Below are positions 18,503 to 26,534 of a DNA stretch of 48,625 bases, piece after piece (within the stretch, counting starts at the first letter, position 1; each line of letters starts with the position of its first letter). A program made the position numbers and the translations under genes. Source of the DNA: an uncultured Ruminococcus sp. (GTDB lineage Bacteria > Bacillota > Clostridia > Oscillospirales > CAG-272); the NCBI GenBank assembly GCA_902761695.1, contig CACWLT010000002.1, positions 13,210-61,834 of the forward strand, written 5' to 3'. The notes under the pieces were generated by a model. That model was not told the origin of the DNA and did no database searches. It was given only the letters and a program-made list of their open reading frames with translations.

Positions 18503-18767
18503 GTCCCTGCGCGGGACAGGCGGCACGAGGGACACCATCTCATGGCCGACTGAGTTCACGCTGTGAACTCGGGTGCCCACTCGTGCGGGTCCCCCTTGGC
18601 CGGGGAGCATAACTTATCCTCTCATCTCTGTATCTAAACTTGACAGTTCATCCCACGTCCTCGCCTGAAGAATGCTCTGCATTCTTCGGGAGTTGCTCCG
18701 CAACTCCGGCGGACCACGGTGCGTCAGCTGAAACATGCGTGAAATCCCATCGGAGATGGAATTTCAC
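18503..18767. repeat. Array of perfect or near-perfect palindromes in the intergenic gap
   Basis: The 518-base gap 18429-18946 has no gene. It holds five compact inverted repeats: 18503-18517 (GTCCC/GGGAC), 18552-18570 (GAGTTCAC/GTGAACTC), 18667-18687 (GAAGAATGC/GCATTCTTC), 18689-18707 (GGAGTTGC/GCAACTCC) and 18739-18767 (GTGAAATcCCAT/ATGGaATTTCAC). They could be a composite repetitive extragenic palindrome or the leader of the synthetase-like gene, since it is transcribed leftwards through here. No clear promoter was found; readthrough from gltB3 is possible. Confidence 0.65.
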
Positions 18768-18946
18768 GTGTTTCCCGCGCCGACGCAGTCGCGCAGGAGC
18801 CTCGCAAACAGCGATCGAAACGCGCATGACACGGGGCGCGATGGAGAATAGGCGGAGAATATAATTCATCCGCGCGAATTGGAGGGTATTCATTCGCTGG
18901 GAGGTGTTATCCTTTTGGTGGTGTTCCTTTTCTGCTCGTCCGCCCG

Positions 18947-19669
18947 TCAGTTTTCCACGTACATTCTGCGGTAGGGGTTGGCGGTGTCGGGGGTTATGAG
19001 GGTGAAGGGGGAAGAGAGGATGCTCTCCGCGTCCTTGGCGAAGAGGGCGGCGTAGGTTTCGATAATCGGGCGGACAGCCGTCATATCCTCCGGGGTCGCC
19101 TCTCTGGCGGTGACCTGGGGAGGGAAGGCGATATCCGTGCAGGAGCCGCGCAGCACCATCTTTCCGCCGTGCATGCCGGTACAGGGGAAGTCCCCCACGA
19201 TCCTGCGGCTGTCCTCGTGCAGGCCCAGCACCACGATGAGGCCGCCGGCCTGGTATTCGCCGAGAAAGCTGCCCGCGCACCCGCCGATGACGAGGACGGG
19301 GATTTTGTCCTTGTATTCCTTCATATGGATCCCGGCCCGGTAACCGGCGCTGTCCCGGACGTAGATTTCCCCGCCGCGCATGGCGTACCCGGCCGCGTCC
19401 CCGATGCTCCCATGGATCACGATCCGGCCGCCGTTCATGGTGTCGCCCACCGCGTCCTGCGCGCTGCCGTCCACCGTGATTTCCGCGCCGTTGAGGTAGG
19501 CGCCCAGGGCGTTGCCGGGGATCCCTCTGATTTCGATGCTGCCCCCGCTCATGCCCGCGCCGATGAACCGCTGGCCGAGGCATCCCGTGACCCGGACGGA
19601 TCCCCCCGCTCCCCGGATCGCCTCGTTCAGCTCCCGGTGGTCCAGCTCCTTTGCGTAAAGCGTCGTCAT
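18947..19669 (-). CDS. Glutamate synthase GXGXG (beta-helix) subunit, GltB3-type
   Basis: This 240-residue protein corresponds to the C-terminal alpha-subunit domain of bacterial glutamate synthase. It consists of repeated turns such as GAGMSGGSIEIRGIPGNALG, GAEITVDGSAQDAVGDTMNG and GGEIYVRDSAGYRAG. In split, archaeal-type enzymes it is a separate structural subunit that braces the synthase core. Its ATG overlaps the stop of the FAD reductase gene by four bases (ATGA), so translation is coupled. It is the last gene of the glt operon. Confidence 0.9.
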   Translation of the reverse strand: MTTLYAKELDHRELNEAIRGAGGSVRVTGCLGQRFIGAGMSGGSIEIRGIPGNALGAYLNGAEITVDGSAQDAVGDTMNGGRIVIHGSIGDAAGYAMRGGEIYVRDSAGYRAGIHMKEYKDKIPVLVIGGCAGSFLGEYQAGGLIVVLGLHEDSRRIVGDFPCTGMHGGKMVLRGSCTDIAFPPQVTAREATPEDMTAVRPIIETYAALFAKDAESILSSPFTLITPDTANPYRRMYVEN

Positions 19670-20904
19670 ACCGCACCTCCGAATTTTCTCCGCCGTTGTT
19701 CGCGCGAAAAGGCCGCCGTGGTCGCCGCGTGCCGCAGAAGCCCGAAATCGAGCGTATCGAGGGGGATCCTTTCCCGGATGAGGGAGGTATAGATCCCGGC
19801 CCGCTCCTCACAGCCGACGAGGGCAAAGCCGGTGAGGAACCCGTCCTTCGTCCAGAGCTTCTTCATCCACCCCGGTCCGCGCTCTTCAAAGACCGCGCAG
19901 CCCTCGGGAGCCGATCCCGCCGTCAGGCAGTGCAGGCCGAAGAAGCCGATGGCGTTGAGAGGGACGGCGTTGTCAAAGGTCCTGTCCCCGCCCGCCATAT
20001 TGATTCCGGCGCACTCCCCCTGAAGCCTTGCGTTCGGGAGGATGGCGAGCACGCGGTTTGCCCCGAGGGAGGAATCGTACCCTTCGGCGCAGTCCCCGGC
20101 GGCGTAAATATCCGGGACGCTTGTCCGCATGTGTCTGTCAACGATGATCCCGCGATTCACATCGCCGCCGATGTCCTTCACAAGGGCGGTGTTCGCCCGC
20201 ACGCCCACCGCCAGGACGAGGATGTCAAAATCCATCGTCTTTCCGCTTTTCATGACGGCGCGGTTCCCCTCAAACCGATCCGCCGTGTCGCCGGGCAGGA
20301 AGGAGATTCCGTGCTCCTCCAGCCTTGCCCGCATCAGGGCCGCGCCTTCCTCGTCGAGGATGCTGGAGAGGATCCGGGGAGCCAGATCGCAGACCGTGAG
20401 GGAACCCGCGCGTTCCGCCAGTCCCTCCGCGCATTTCAGCCCGATCAGCCCCGCGCCGACGATGAGCACGCGGCTGTTCTCCGTGACCGCGGCGTCCAGG
20501 GCGAGCATGTCGTCCATGGTCATGAAGGAGAACTTTCGCGCCACCGTGTCCAGCCCCGCCATGGGAGGGACGAAGGGGGAGGATCCCGCCGCGACGCAGA
20601 GCTTCGTGTAGGGCAGGCACGCGCCTTCGTTCAGTGTCACGGATTTTTTATCGGGATCGATCCCGACGGCTTTTGTACCGAACAGGACTCTGCATCCGTT
20701 TTTCTCATAGAAATCCGCCGGACGCTGGTTCATGTTCCCGGGATCCGCCTTCCCTTCAAGCGCGCAGGAGATGAGCGGGCGGCAGTAGGCGGGGTATTTT
20801 TCGGCGGAGATCACGGTGACCGGCGATTCCGTGTCAAGGGAGCGGATCCCCTCGATGCAGGAGACCGCCGCCGTCCCGTTGCCGATGATGACGTAGTTTT
20901 CCAT
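19666..20904 (-). CDS. FAD/NAD(P)-dependent oxidoreductase of the glutamate synthase operon
   Basis: The 412-residue protein is a two-dinucleotide-binding pyridine nucleotide reductase. The N-terminal FAD motif is VIIGNGTAAVSCIEGIR, the NAD motif is VLIVGAGLIGLKCAEGLAER (about residues 137-156), and the second FAD motif is DIYAAGDCAEG. It resembles NADH-rubredoxin and nitrite reductase-type flavoproteins and probably feeds electrons from NAD(P)H through the adjacent ferredoxin to the GltB2 core. The start at 20904 follows GAGGAGAGG and lies four bases after the ferredoxin stop. Confidence 0.88.
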   Translation of the reverse strand: MENYVIIGNGTAAVSCIEGIRSLDTESPVTVISAEKYPAYCRPLISCALEGKADPGNMNQRPADFYEKNGCRVLFGTKAVGIDPDKKSVTLNEGACLPYTKLCVAAGSSPFVPPMAGLDTVARKFSFMTMDDMLALDAAVTENSRVLIVGAGLIGLKCAEGLAERAGSLTVCDLAPRILSSILDEEGAALMRARLEEHGISFLPGDTADRFEGNRAVMKSGKTMDFDILVLAVGVRANTALVKDIGGDVNRGIIVDRHMRTSVPDIYAAGDCAEGYDSSLGANRVLAILPNARLQGECAGINMAGGDRTFDNAVPLNAIGFFGLHCLTAGSAPEGCAVFEERGPGWMKKLWTKDGFLTGFALVGCEERAGIYTSLIRERIPLDTLDFGLLRHAATTAAFSREQRRRKFGGAV

Positions 20905-20908
20905 GGCC

Positions 20909-21340
20909 TTACCTCTCCTCATAGACGATGGCGCGGTTCGGACAGCCCTTCACGCACGCCGGTTCTCCGGACGCGTTTGAAAGGCACAGCTCGCATTTCT
21001 GCATCACGCCGTCCTCCGCCGGAGCGAGCGCGCCGTAGGGACAGACGAGGACGCAGGTGAAGCAGCCCACGCAGCGGGTTTTTTCGATCCGGATCACCCC
21101 GTCCTCCCCCTGCGAGAGAGCTCCGGCGATGCAGGCCTTCACGCAGAGAGGGTCGTCGCAGTGGCGGCAGGATACGGCGTAGGTCACCCGCTCGTCCCCT
21201 TCGATATGGATGCGCGGGAAGATCGGCTTCCCCCGGAGCGCGGACGCCATGTCGGACCCGCCGGAATTGGCGAAGGCGCAGTTGTATTCGCAGAGATGGC
21301 AGCCGAGGCACCACTCTTCGTTGACGTAAACTCTTTTCAT
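20909..21340 (-). CDS. Four-cluster [4Fe-4S] ferredoxin (HycB/HydN-like)
   Basis: In 143 residues there are four cysteine groups: CLGCHLCEYNC, CRHCDDPLCVKAC, CVGCFTCVLVC and CELCLSNASGEPACVKGC. This is the 16-Cys pattern of proteins carrying four [4Fe-4S] clusters that wire redox subunits together. Located three bases after gltB2 and four before the FAD reductase, it is the likely electron bridge in the split glutamate synthase. Confidence 0.92.
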   Translation of the reverse strand: MKRVYVNEEWCLGCHLCEYNCAFANSGGSDMASALRGKPIFPRIHIEGDERVTYAVSCRHCDDPLCVKACIAGALSQGEDGVIRIEKTRCVGCFTCVLVCPYGALAPAEDGVMQKCELCLSNASGEPACVKGCPNRAIVYEER

Positions 21341-21343
21341 CCT

Positions 21344-22849
21344 TCATTCCCCCGCGTGGGCGATGCCTAAAATCTCCAGCTCCTTCTCCGTCATCCCGAC
21401 GCCGCGGAGCATGAGCCGGTTGCCGCGCAGCGCTTCGATCGAATTGATCCCCATGCCGCCGAGCAGCTCCATGATTTCGTGCCGCCAGGCCGTCATGAGG
21501 TTGACGAGGCGTTCGGAGCCCACGTCCGGGTTGAGCCGCTTCACAAGCTCCGGCCTCTGCGTCGCGATGCCCCAGCTGCACCGCCCGGTCTGGCAGGTGC
21601 GGCAGAGATGACAGCCCAGCGCCAGGAGGGCTGCCGTGGCGATATAGCACGCGTCCGCTCCGAGAGCGACGGCCTTCACCACGTCTGCGGCGGAACGGAT
21701 GCTGCCCCCGACCACCAGGGATACGTCTCCCCGGATCCCCTCGTCCCTGAGACGTCTGTCCACGGATGCCAGGGCAAGCTCGATGGGGATCCCCACGTTG
21801 TCCCGGATCCTTGTGGGAGCCGCGCCCGTGCCGCCCCGGAAGCCGTCGATGGCGATGATGTCCGCGCCGGACCGGGCGATCCCCGAGGCGATGGCGGCGA
21901 TGTTGTGGACGGCGGCGACCTTGACGATCACCGGCTTTTTGTATTCCGTCGCTTCCTTGAGGGAGAGGACGAGCTGGCGGAGATCCTCGATGGAATATAT
22001 ATCGTGATGCGGAGCCGGGGAGATGGCGTCGGAGCCCTCGGGGATCATGCGCGTCCGGCTGACGTCCCCCACGATCTTCGCTCCGGGCAGGTGTCCGCCG
22101 ATCCCCGGCTTCGCGCCCTGGCCCATCTTGATCTCGATGGCCGCGCCCGCCCGCAGGTAGTCCTCGTGGACCCCGAACCGCCCGGACGCCACCTGCACCA
22201 CGGTGTTCGGCCCGTATTTGTAAAAATCCTCGTGAAGCCCGCCCTCGCCGGTGTTGTAGAGAATGCCCAGCTTCTCCGCCGCTCTCGCGAGGGAGGCGTG
22301 GGCGTTGTAGGAGATGGATCCGTAGCTCATGGCGGAGAACATCACGGGCATGGACAGCGCGATCTGCGGCGGGAGGCTTGTGTCAAGGGTTCCGTCCGGT
22401 TTTCTTCTGATTTTGTCCGGCTTCTTTCCGAGGAAGACCCGGGTCTCCATGGGCTCTCTGAGCGGGTCGATGGGGGGATTGGTGACCTGGGAAGCGCCTA
22501 CGAGCATCCTGTCCCAGTACACCGGCAGCGGATTCGGGTTGCCCATGGACGAGAGCAGCACCCCGCCCGAGGACGCCTGCTTGTAGATTTCCCCAATGGC
22601 GGTGCCCTGCCAGTTGGCGTTCTCCCGGAAGGCGTTCGGGTTCTTCACGATCTTCAGCGCCCTTGTGGGACAGAGGGAGACGCACCGCTGGCAGTCCACG
22701 CACCTCGTTTCGTCCGAGAGCATGATCCCGCGCTCCTCATCGAACCGGTGCACCTCGTTGGCGCACTGTCGCTCGCACACACGGCAGGCGATGCAGCGGG
22801 CTTCATTGCGCTGAACCTCAAATTCCGGCTGTACATACGCGATTGCCAT
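21344..22849 (-). CDS. Glutamate synthase FMN/Fe-S core subunit, GltB2-type
   Basis: Residues about 10-75 carry two [4Fe-4S] motifs (CIACRVCERQC and CVDCQRCVSLC). Residues about 90-470 form the FMN TIM barrel that reduces 2-oxoglutarate plus ammonia to glutamate, with PVMFSAMSYGSIS, NTGEGGLHEDFYKYG, QGAKPGIGGHLPG, IDGFRGGTGAAPT and the 3Fe-4S ligand segment CHLCRTCQTGRC. Length is 501 residues. The start at 22849 follows AAGGGGGG and shares one base with the gltB1 stop (TAATG), so the two are coupled. A longer frame upstream is only antisense readthrough of gltB1. Confidence 0.92.
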   Translation of the reverse strand: MAIAYVQPEFEVQRNEARCIACRVCERQCANEVHRFDEERGIMLSDETRCVDCQRCVSLCPTRALKIVKNPNAFRENANWQGTAIGEIYKQASSGGVLLSSMGNPNPLPVYWDRMLVGASQVTNPPIDPLREPMETRVFLGKKPDKIRRKPDGTLDTSLPPQIALSMPVMFSAMSYGSISYNAHASLARAAEKLGILYNTGEGGLHEDFYKYGPNTVVQVASGRFGVHEDYLRAGAAIEIKMGQGAKPGIGGHLPGAKIVGDVSRTRMIPEGSDAISPAPHHDIYSIEDLRQLVLSLKEATEYKKPVIVKVAAVHNIAAIASGIARSGADIIAIDGFRGGTGAAPTRIRDNVGIPIELALASVDRRLRDEGIRGDVSLVVGGSIRSAADVVKAVALGADACYIATAALLALGCHLCRTCQTGRCSWGIATQRPELVKRLNPDVGSERLVNLMTAWRHEIMELLGGMGINSIEALRGNRLMLRGVGMTEKELEILGIAHAGE

Positions 22850-23949
22850 TACCGATTCCCCCCTTCCGTCCTTGCCGTCACGACGACGGGTTCTCCGCCC
22901 GCCGGATACCGGATGTTCCCGGCCTCGGGATCCATGGCCCGGATGGCGGCCTCTTCGCTGGCGATATACACCCGGGAGCCGTGCTCGCCCACCACCATGG
23001 ACCGCAGCTTCAGCCTGTCGTTCAGCGCCATGAGCCCCCCGTTGAAGCCGAGGATGATGGAGAAAGGCCCGGTGACGAGCAGGGAGGGGAAGAGCGTGCG
23101 GAGACAGGTGAGCTTTTCCCGCTTCTCCGGATCCTCCTCCGCCTCGATGGACGACCAGAACGGAGCCGCGGTCACCGACGCCGCCTCTTCGAGCGTCAGG
23201 CCCTGCCGCCGGAGCAGATAGTCCATGATGTAGGTGATGACCTCGGTGTCGGTCTGGAGAGTGCATTTGTAGCCGAACATCTCGATCCACCGGCGGTTGG
23301 CGTCGTAGGAGGAGATCTCCCCGTTGTGGACCACGGACCAGTCCAGCAGGGTGAAGGGATGCGCGCCGCCCCACCAGCCGGGGGTGTTCGTAGGATACCG
23401 CCCGTGCGCCGTCCACGCGTACCCGGCGTATTCCTCCAGCCGGTAGAACTCCGCCACGTCCTCGGGATAGCCCACGGCCTTGAAAGCGCCCATGTTCTTC
23501 CCCGACGAGAAGACGTACCCGCCCCGCCGCTCCGTATTGATCTTCATCACCGTGCGCACGACGAATTCACGCTCGTCCACCTGCTCCGCCGCGAGCCGTG
23601 ATTTCAGCGGATCGACGAAATACCGCCAGATCACCGGCTCGTCCGTGACGGCGGGGATCTTCCTTGTGGGGACGAGCTCACTCTTTACGATCTCGAACCG
23701 TTCCTTTAAATAGACCTCGCAGTCCTTGCGCGCCGCCCGGTCCTCGAAAAAGAAATGCAGGGCGTAAAAATCACGGTATTCCGGATAGATCCCGTAGCCG
23801 GCGAATCCCCCGCCCAGGCCGTTGGAGCGCTCGTGCATGGGGCGCATGGCCTCGGCCGTGAGGTTCCCGGGGATCATCCCGCCGTCCCGGTCGATCACGG
23901 CGGCGATGGCGCAGCCCGATGGGATCCTGACCTCTCCTTCCATTTTCAT
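22849..23949 (-). CDS. Glutamate synthase glutaminase subunit, GltB1-type
   Basis: This 366-residue class II glutamine amidotransferase releases ammonia from glutamine for the GltB2 core. The internal nucleophile Cys is in RIPSGCAIAAVIDRDGG (about residue 13), as in other stand-alone GltB1 proteins that retain a short N-terminal peptide. AWTAHGRYPTNTPGWWGGAHPF and DWSVVHNGEISSY form the glutamine pocket. The start at 23949 follows GGAGGAAGACC; the in-frame extension to 24012 lies within the attenuator hairpin. First gene of the leftward convoy. Confidence 0.92.
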   Translation of the reverse strand: MKMEGEVRIPSGCAIAAVIDRDGGMIPGNLTAEAMRPMHERSNGLGGGFAGYGIYPEYRDFYALHFFFEDRAARKDCEVYLKERFEIVKSELVPTRKIPAVTDEPVIWRYFVDPLKSRLAAEQVDEREFVVRTVMKINTERRGGYVFSSGKNMGAFKAVGYPEDVAEFYRLEEYAGYAWTAHGRYPTNTPGWWGGAHPFTLLDWSVVHNGEISSYDANRRWIEMFGYKCTLQTDTEVITYIMDYLLRRQGLTLEEAASVTAAPFWSSIEAEEDPEKREKLTCLRTLFPSLLVTGPFSIILGFNGGLMALNDRLKLRSMVVGEHGSRVYIASEEAAIRAMDPEAGNIRYPAGGEPVVVTARTEGGNR

Positions 23950-23960
23950 GGTCTTCCTCC

Positions 23961-24008
23961 GAAAAAGAAAACGCGCCCATCCCGAAAAACCGGAATGAAC
24001 GCCTTTGC
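23961..24008 (-). terminator. Attenuator-like hairpin in the gltB1 leader
   Basis: On the minus strand, GCAAAGG is followed by CGTTCATTCCG, a GTTTTT loop and CGGGATGGGCG (11 bp including G-U pairs), then CGTTTTCTTTTTC. The T tract runs straight into the gltB1 ribosome binding site (GGAGGAAG). Termination here would switch the operon off. The glnN leader has a matching element, so joint control is likely. Confidence 0.75.
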
Positions 24009-24020
24009 TCATTTGTCCGT

Positions 24021-24049
24021 ATTATACGGGATTCCGCCGGAGTTGTCAA
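24021..24049 (-). promoter_or_regulatory. Consensus promoter of the glt operon
   Basis: TTGACA (24044-24049), 17 bases, TATAAT (24021-24026) on the minus strand. Transcription should start near 24014, leaving a leader of about 65 bases that is almost entirely the attenuator hairpin. Confidence 0.92.
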
Positions 24050-24130
24050 GGGGGAGCGCGTAAATTCGAGCGAATAAATATTCAAAGGCATACCGCCCGA
24101 ATTTTGTGCAACTTACCAGTGAGGTTCCCC

Positions 24131-24159
24131 TTGACAGGACGGAAAAAGCGGAGTATAAT
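24131..24159 (+). promoter_or_regulatory. Consensus promoter of the glnN-amt-asnB-purF-carAB convoy
   Basis: TTGACA (24131-24136), 17 bases, TATAAT (24154-24159). It lies 82 bases from the divergent glt promoter and is equally perfect, which suggests that control is exerted after initiation. Confidence 0.92.
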
Positions 24160-24169
24160 ACCGCCATGG

Positions 24170-24313
24170 AAGGCAAAGGCGTCTTCGCGGATCGGTTTCG
24201 CGGAGGCGTTTTCCTTTTTTACCATGATACAGTGGATCGGCAAAATCACATATTTATACAATAAAGGCAAAGGCGTCTTTATCCGGGGAATCCGGAGAGG
24301 TGTCTTTGCCTTT
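24170..24313 (+). promoter_or_regulatory. Tandem attenuator hairpins in the glnN leader
   Basis: Hairpin A: GCAAAGG, then CGTCTTCGCG (24180-24189), a nine-base loop, CGCGGAGGCG (24199-24208), then TTTTCC and six T, like an intrinsic terminator. Hairpin B: AAAGGCAAAG (24263-24272) pairs with CTTTGCCTTT (24304-24313), with further GCGTCT/AGGTGT and TCCGG/CCGGA pairing, followed by TCTC. The 16-mer AAGGCAAAGGCGTCTT is repeated exactly at 24170-24185 and 24264-24279, so the 3' arm of B could also pair with the 5' arm of A and prevent its terminator. The leader also contains an ATG frame of about 30 codons from 24166, probably incidental. Confidence 0.75.
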
Positions 24314-24352
24314 CTCACATTTCAGGGCCTTACGGGGCAGGAGGATTTCACA

Positions 24353-26452
24353 ATGGCGGCAAACGTGCAGGAAACATTCGGCAGCATGGTGTTCGACGAC
24401 AGAGTCATGAAGGCGCATCTCCCGGCAAAGGTCTACGCGTCCCTCAGAAAGACCATCGACGAGGGCGCGGAGCTGGACGTGGCCGTGGCCAACGCGGTGG
24501 CAGACGCCATGAAGGAATGGGCCGTCTCAAAGGGCGCGACCCACTTCACCCACTGGTTCCAGCCGCTCACCGGCATCACGGCGGAAAAGCACGATTCCTT
24601 CATCTCCCCGGCTCCGGACGGCGGCGTCCTCATGGAGTTTTCCGGAAAGGAGCTCATCAAGGGCGAGCCGGACGCCTCCTCCTTCCCCTCGGGCGGACTG
24701 CGGGCCACCTTCGAGGCCAGGGGCTACACCGCGTGGGATCCGACCTCCTACGCCTTCATCAAGGGAAAGACCCTCTGCATCCCCACGGCCTTCTGCTCCT
24801 ACGGCGGGCACGCGCTGGACAAGAAGACGCCCCTGCTCCGCTCCATGGAGGCCATCAACCGGCAGGCGCTGCGCATTCTCCGGCTCTTCGGAAATACGGA
24901 CGTCAAGCGCGTCACTACCTCGGTGGGACCGGAACAGGAGTATTTCCTCATCGACCGGAAGCTCTACGAGAAACGGCCCGATCTGCGCTTCACCGGCCGG
25001 ACCCTCTTCGGCGCGAAGCCTCCCAAGGGCCAGGAGATGGACGACCACTACTTCGGCGTCATCAAGCCCCGCGTCGCCGCCTACATGGAGGAGCTGAACG
25101 AGGAGCTCTGGAAGCTGGGGATCCTCGCCAAGACGGAGCACAACGAGGTGGCCCCTGCCCAGCACGAGCTGGCTCCGATCTATACCACCACCAACGTTGC
25201 CACGGATCACAACCAGCTCACCATGGAGATCATGCAGAAGGTGGCGGCGAAGCACGGGCTGGTCTGCCTGCTCCACGAAAAGCCCTTCGCAGGGGTCAAC
25301 GGCTCCGGCAAGCACAACAACTGGTCCATCGCGACGGACACGGGGGTCAACCTCCTCTCCCCGGGCGAGACGCCCTATGAAAACGCGCAGTTCTTAACCT
25401 TCCTCTGCGCCGTGATCCAGGCCGTGGACGACTACGCCGACCTCCTCAGGATCTCCGTGGCGACCGCCGGCAACGACCACAGACTGGGCGCCAACGAGGC
25501 CCCGCCCGCCGTGGTGTCCATGTTCCTCGGGGACGAGCTGACCGCCATCCTTGACGCCATCGAGGCGGACAGGCCCTACAGCGCGGCGGAGAAGACCGTC
25601 ATGAAGCTGGGCGCGGACGTGCTCCCCCAGTTCCGCCGGGACGCCACGGACCGCAACCGCACCTCCCCCTTCGCCTTCACCGGCAACAAGTTCGAGTTCC
25701 GGATGCTGGGCTCCTCCAACTCCATCGCCTGCGCCAACATCATGCTCAACGCCGCCGTAGCCGAGAGCCTGAGACAGTACGCGGACCGGCTGGAGGCGGC
25801 GGACGATTTCGAGGCGGCCCTGCACGACCTGATCCGGGACGTGGTGGCCGCCCACAAGCGGATCCTCTTCAACGGCAACGGCTACGACGACGCGTGGATC
25901 AAAGAGGCGACGGAGGTCCGCGGCCTGCCCAACTACCGCACCACCCCCGACTGCTTCCCGGAGCTTCTGTCCGAGAAGAACGTCACGATGCTGACCTCCC
26001 ACGGCGTCTTCACCCCGGCGGAGCTGAAATCCCGGTACGAGATTATGCTGGAGAACTACTGCAAGACCGTGCTGATCGAGGCGAACACCATGATCGACAT
26101 GGCGAAGCGGCAGATCCTCCCGGCGGTTGCCTCGTATGCCGCTGCCCTTTCCTCCGACATCGCGGCGAAGCGGTCCGTCTCCGAGCCCCTGTCCTGCCGG
26201 TACGAGGTCCGCACCGCCGCAGCCCTGTCCCGTCTCGCGGATTCCATCGCGGACCGGGTGGACGAGCTGGAGACGGCGGCGGACAAAGCGCGGAAGATCG
26301 GGGAGATCGGTCCCCAGTCCTTCGCCATCCGGGACCACGTTCTCGGCGGCATGACGGCTCTGCGCGGCCTATGTGACGAGGCTGAGACGATCACCGCCGC
26401 GGAATACTGGCCGTTCCCGACCTACGGGGAGCTGCTGTTCGGCGTGAACTGA
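24353..26452 (+). CDS. glnN: Glutamine synthetase type III
   Basis: This makes glutamine from glutamate, ammonia and ATP as a large dodecamer. The 699-residue length, the N-terminal GSIII domain ([21 protein letters not shown]), the catalytic core ([53 protein letters not shown]) and the helical C-terminus are all typical of type III enzymes of anaerobes. The metal-binding Glu residues missing from the protein at 17256 are present here. The start at 24353 follows AGGAGG. The frame is open further upstream through the leader, but that part only reads the hairpins. It is the first gene of the rightward convoy. Confidence 0.95.
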   Translation: MAANVQETFGSMVFDDRVMKAHLPAKVYASLRKTIDEGAELDVAVANAVADAMKEWAVSKGATHFTHWFQPLTGITAEKHDSFISPAPDGGVLMEFSGKELIKGEPDASSFPSGGLRATFEARGYTAWDPTSYAFIKGKTLCIPTAFCSYGGHALDKKTPLLRSMEAINRQALRILRLFGNTDVKRVTTSVGPEQEYFLIDRKLYEKRPDLRFTGRTLFGAKPPKGQEMDDHYFGVIKPRVAAYMEELNEELWKLGILAKTEHNEVAPAQHELAPIYTTTNVATDHNQLTMEIMQKVAAKHGLVCLLHEKPFAGVNGSGKHNNWSIATDTGVNLLSPGETPYENAQFLTFLCAVIQAVDDYADLLRISVATAGNDHRLGANEAPPAVVSMFLGDELTAILDAIEADRPYSAAEKTVMKLGADVLPQFRRDATDRNRTSPFAFTGNKFEFRMLGSSNSIACANIMLNAAVAESLRQYADRLEAADDFEAALHDLIRDVVAAHKRILFNGNGYDDAWIKEATEVRGLPNYRTTPDCFPELLSEKNVTMLTSHGVFTPAELKSRYEIMLENYCKTVLIEANTMIDMAKRQILPAVASYAAALSSDIAAKRSVSEPLSCRYEVRTAAALSRLADSIADRVDELETAADKARKIGEIGPQSFAIRDHVLGGMTALRGLCDEAETITAAEYWPFPTYGELLFGVN

Positions 26453-26534
26453 CAAGCGTCTGTTCATGACTGCGGGGCTGTACAAAATCCTGCGCGCTGC
26501 TGTCCCCGCCATTACCCTGAAAGGGAGTACCACC

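Noticed and set aside
18490-18790. CRISPR array
   Set aside because: The palindromes differ in sequence and spacing; no repeated unit with regular spacers is present and no cas genes are near.
22850-23416. N-terminal extension of the GltB2 frame
   Set aside because: It overlaps the well-conserved gltB1 gene in another frame. The start at 22849 has its own ribosome binding site and a coupled stop/start.
24166-24264. Leader peptide of about 30 codons ahead of glnN
   Set aside because: It has no ribosome binding site, starts only a few bases from the predicted transcript start and is made of the hairpin sequence, so RNA structure explains it better.
24005-24352. Upstream in-frame extension of glnN
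   Set aside because: The extension reads through the promoter and attenuator hairpins. Type III synthetases begin near the chosen ATG, which follows AGGAGG.
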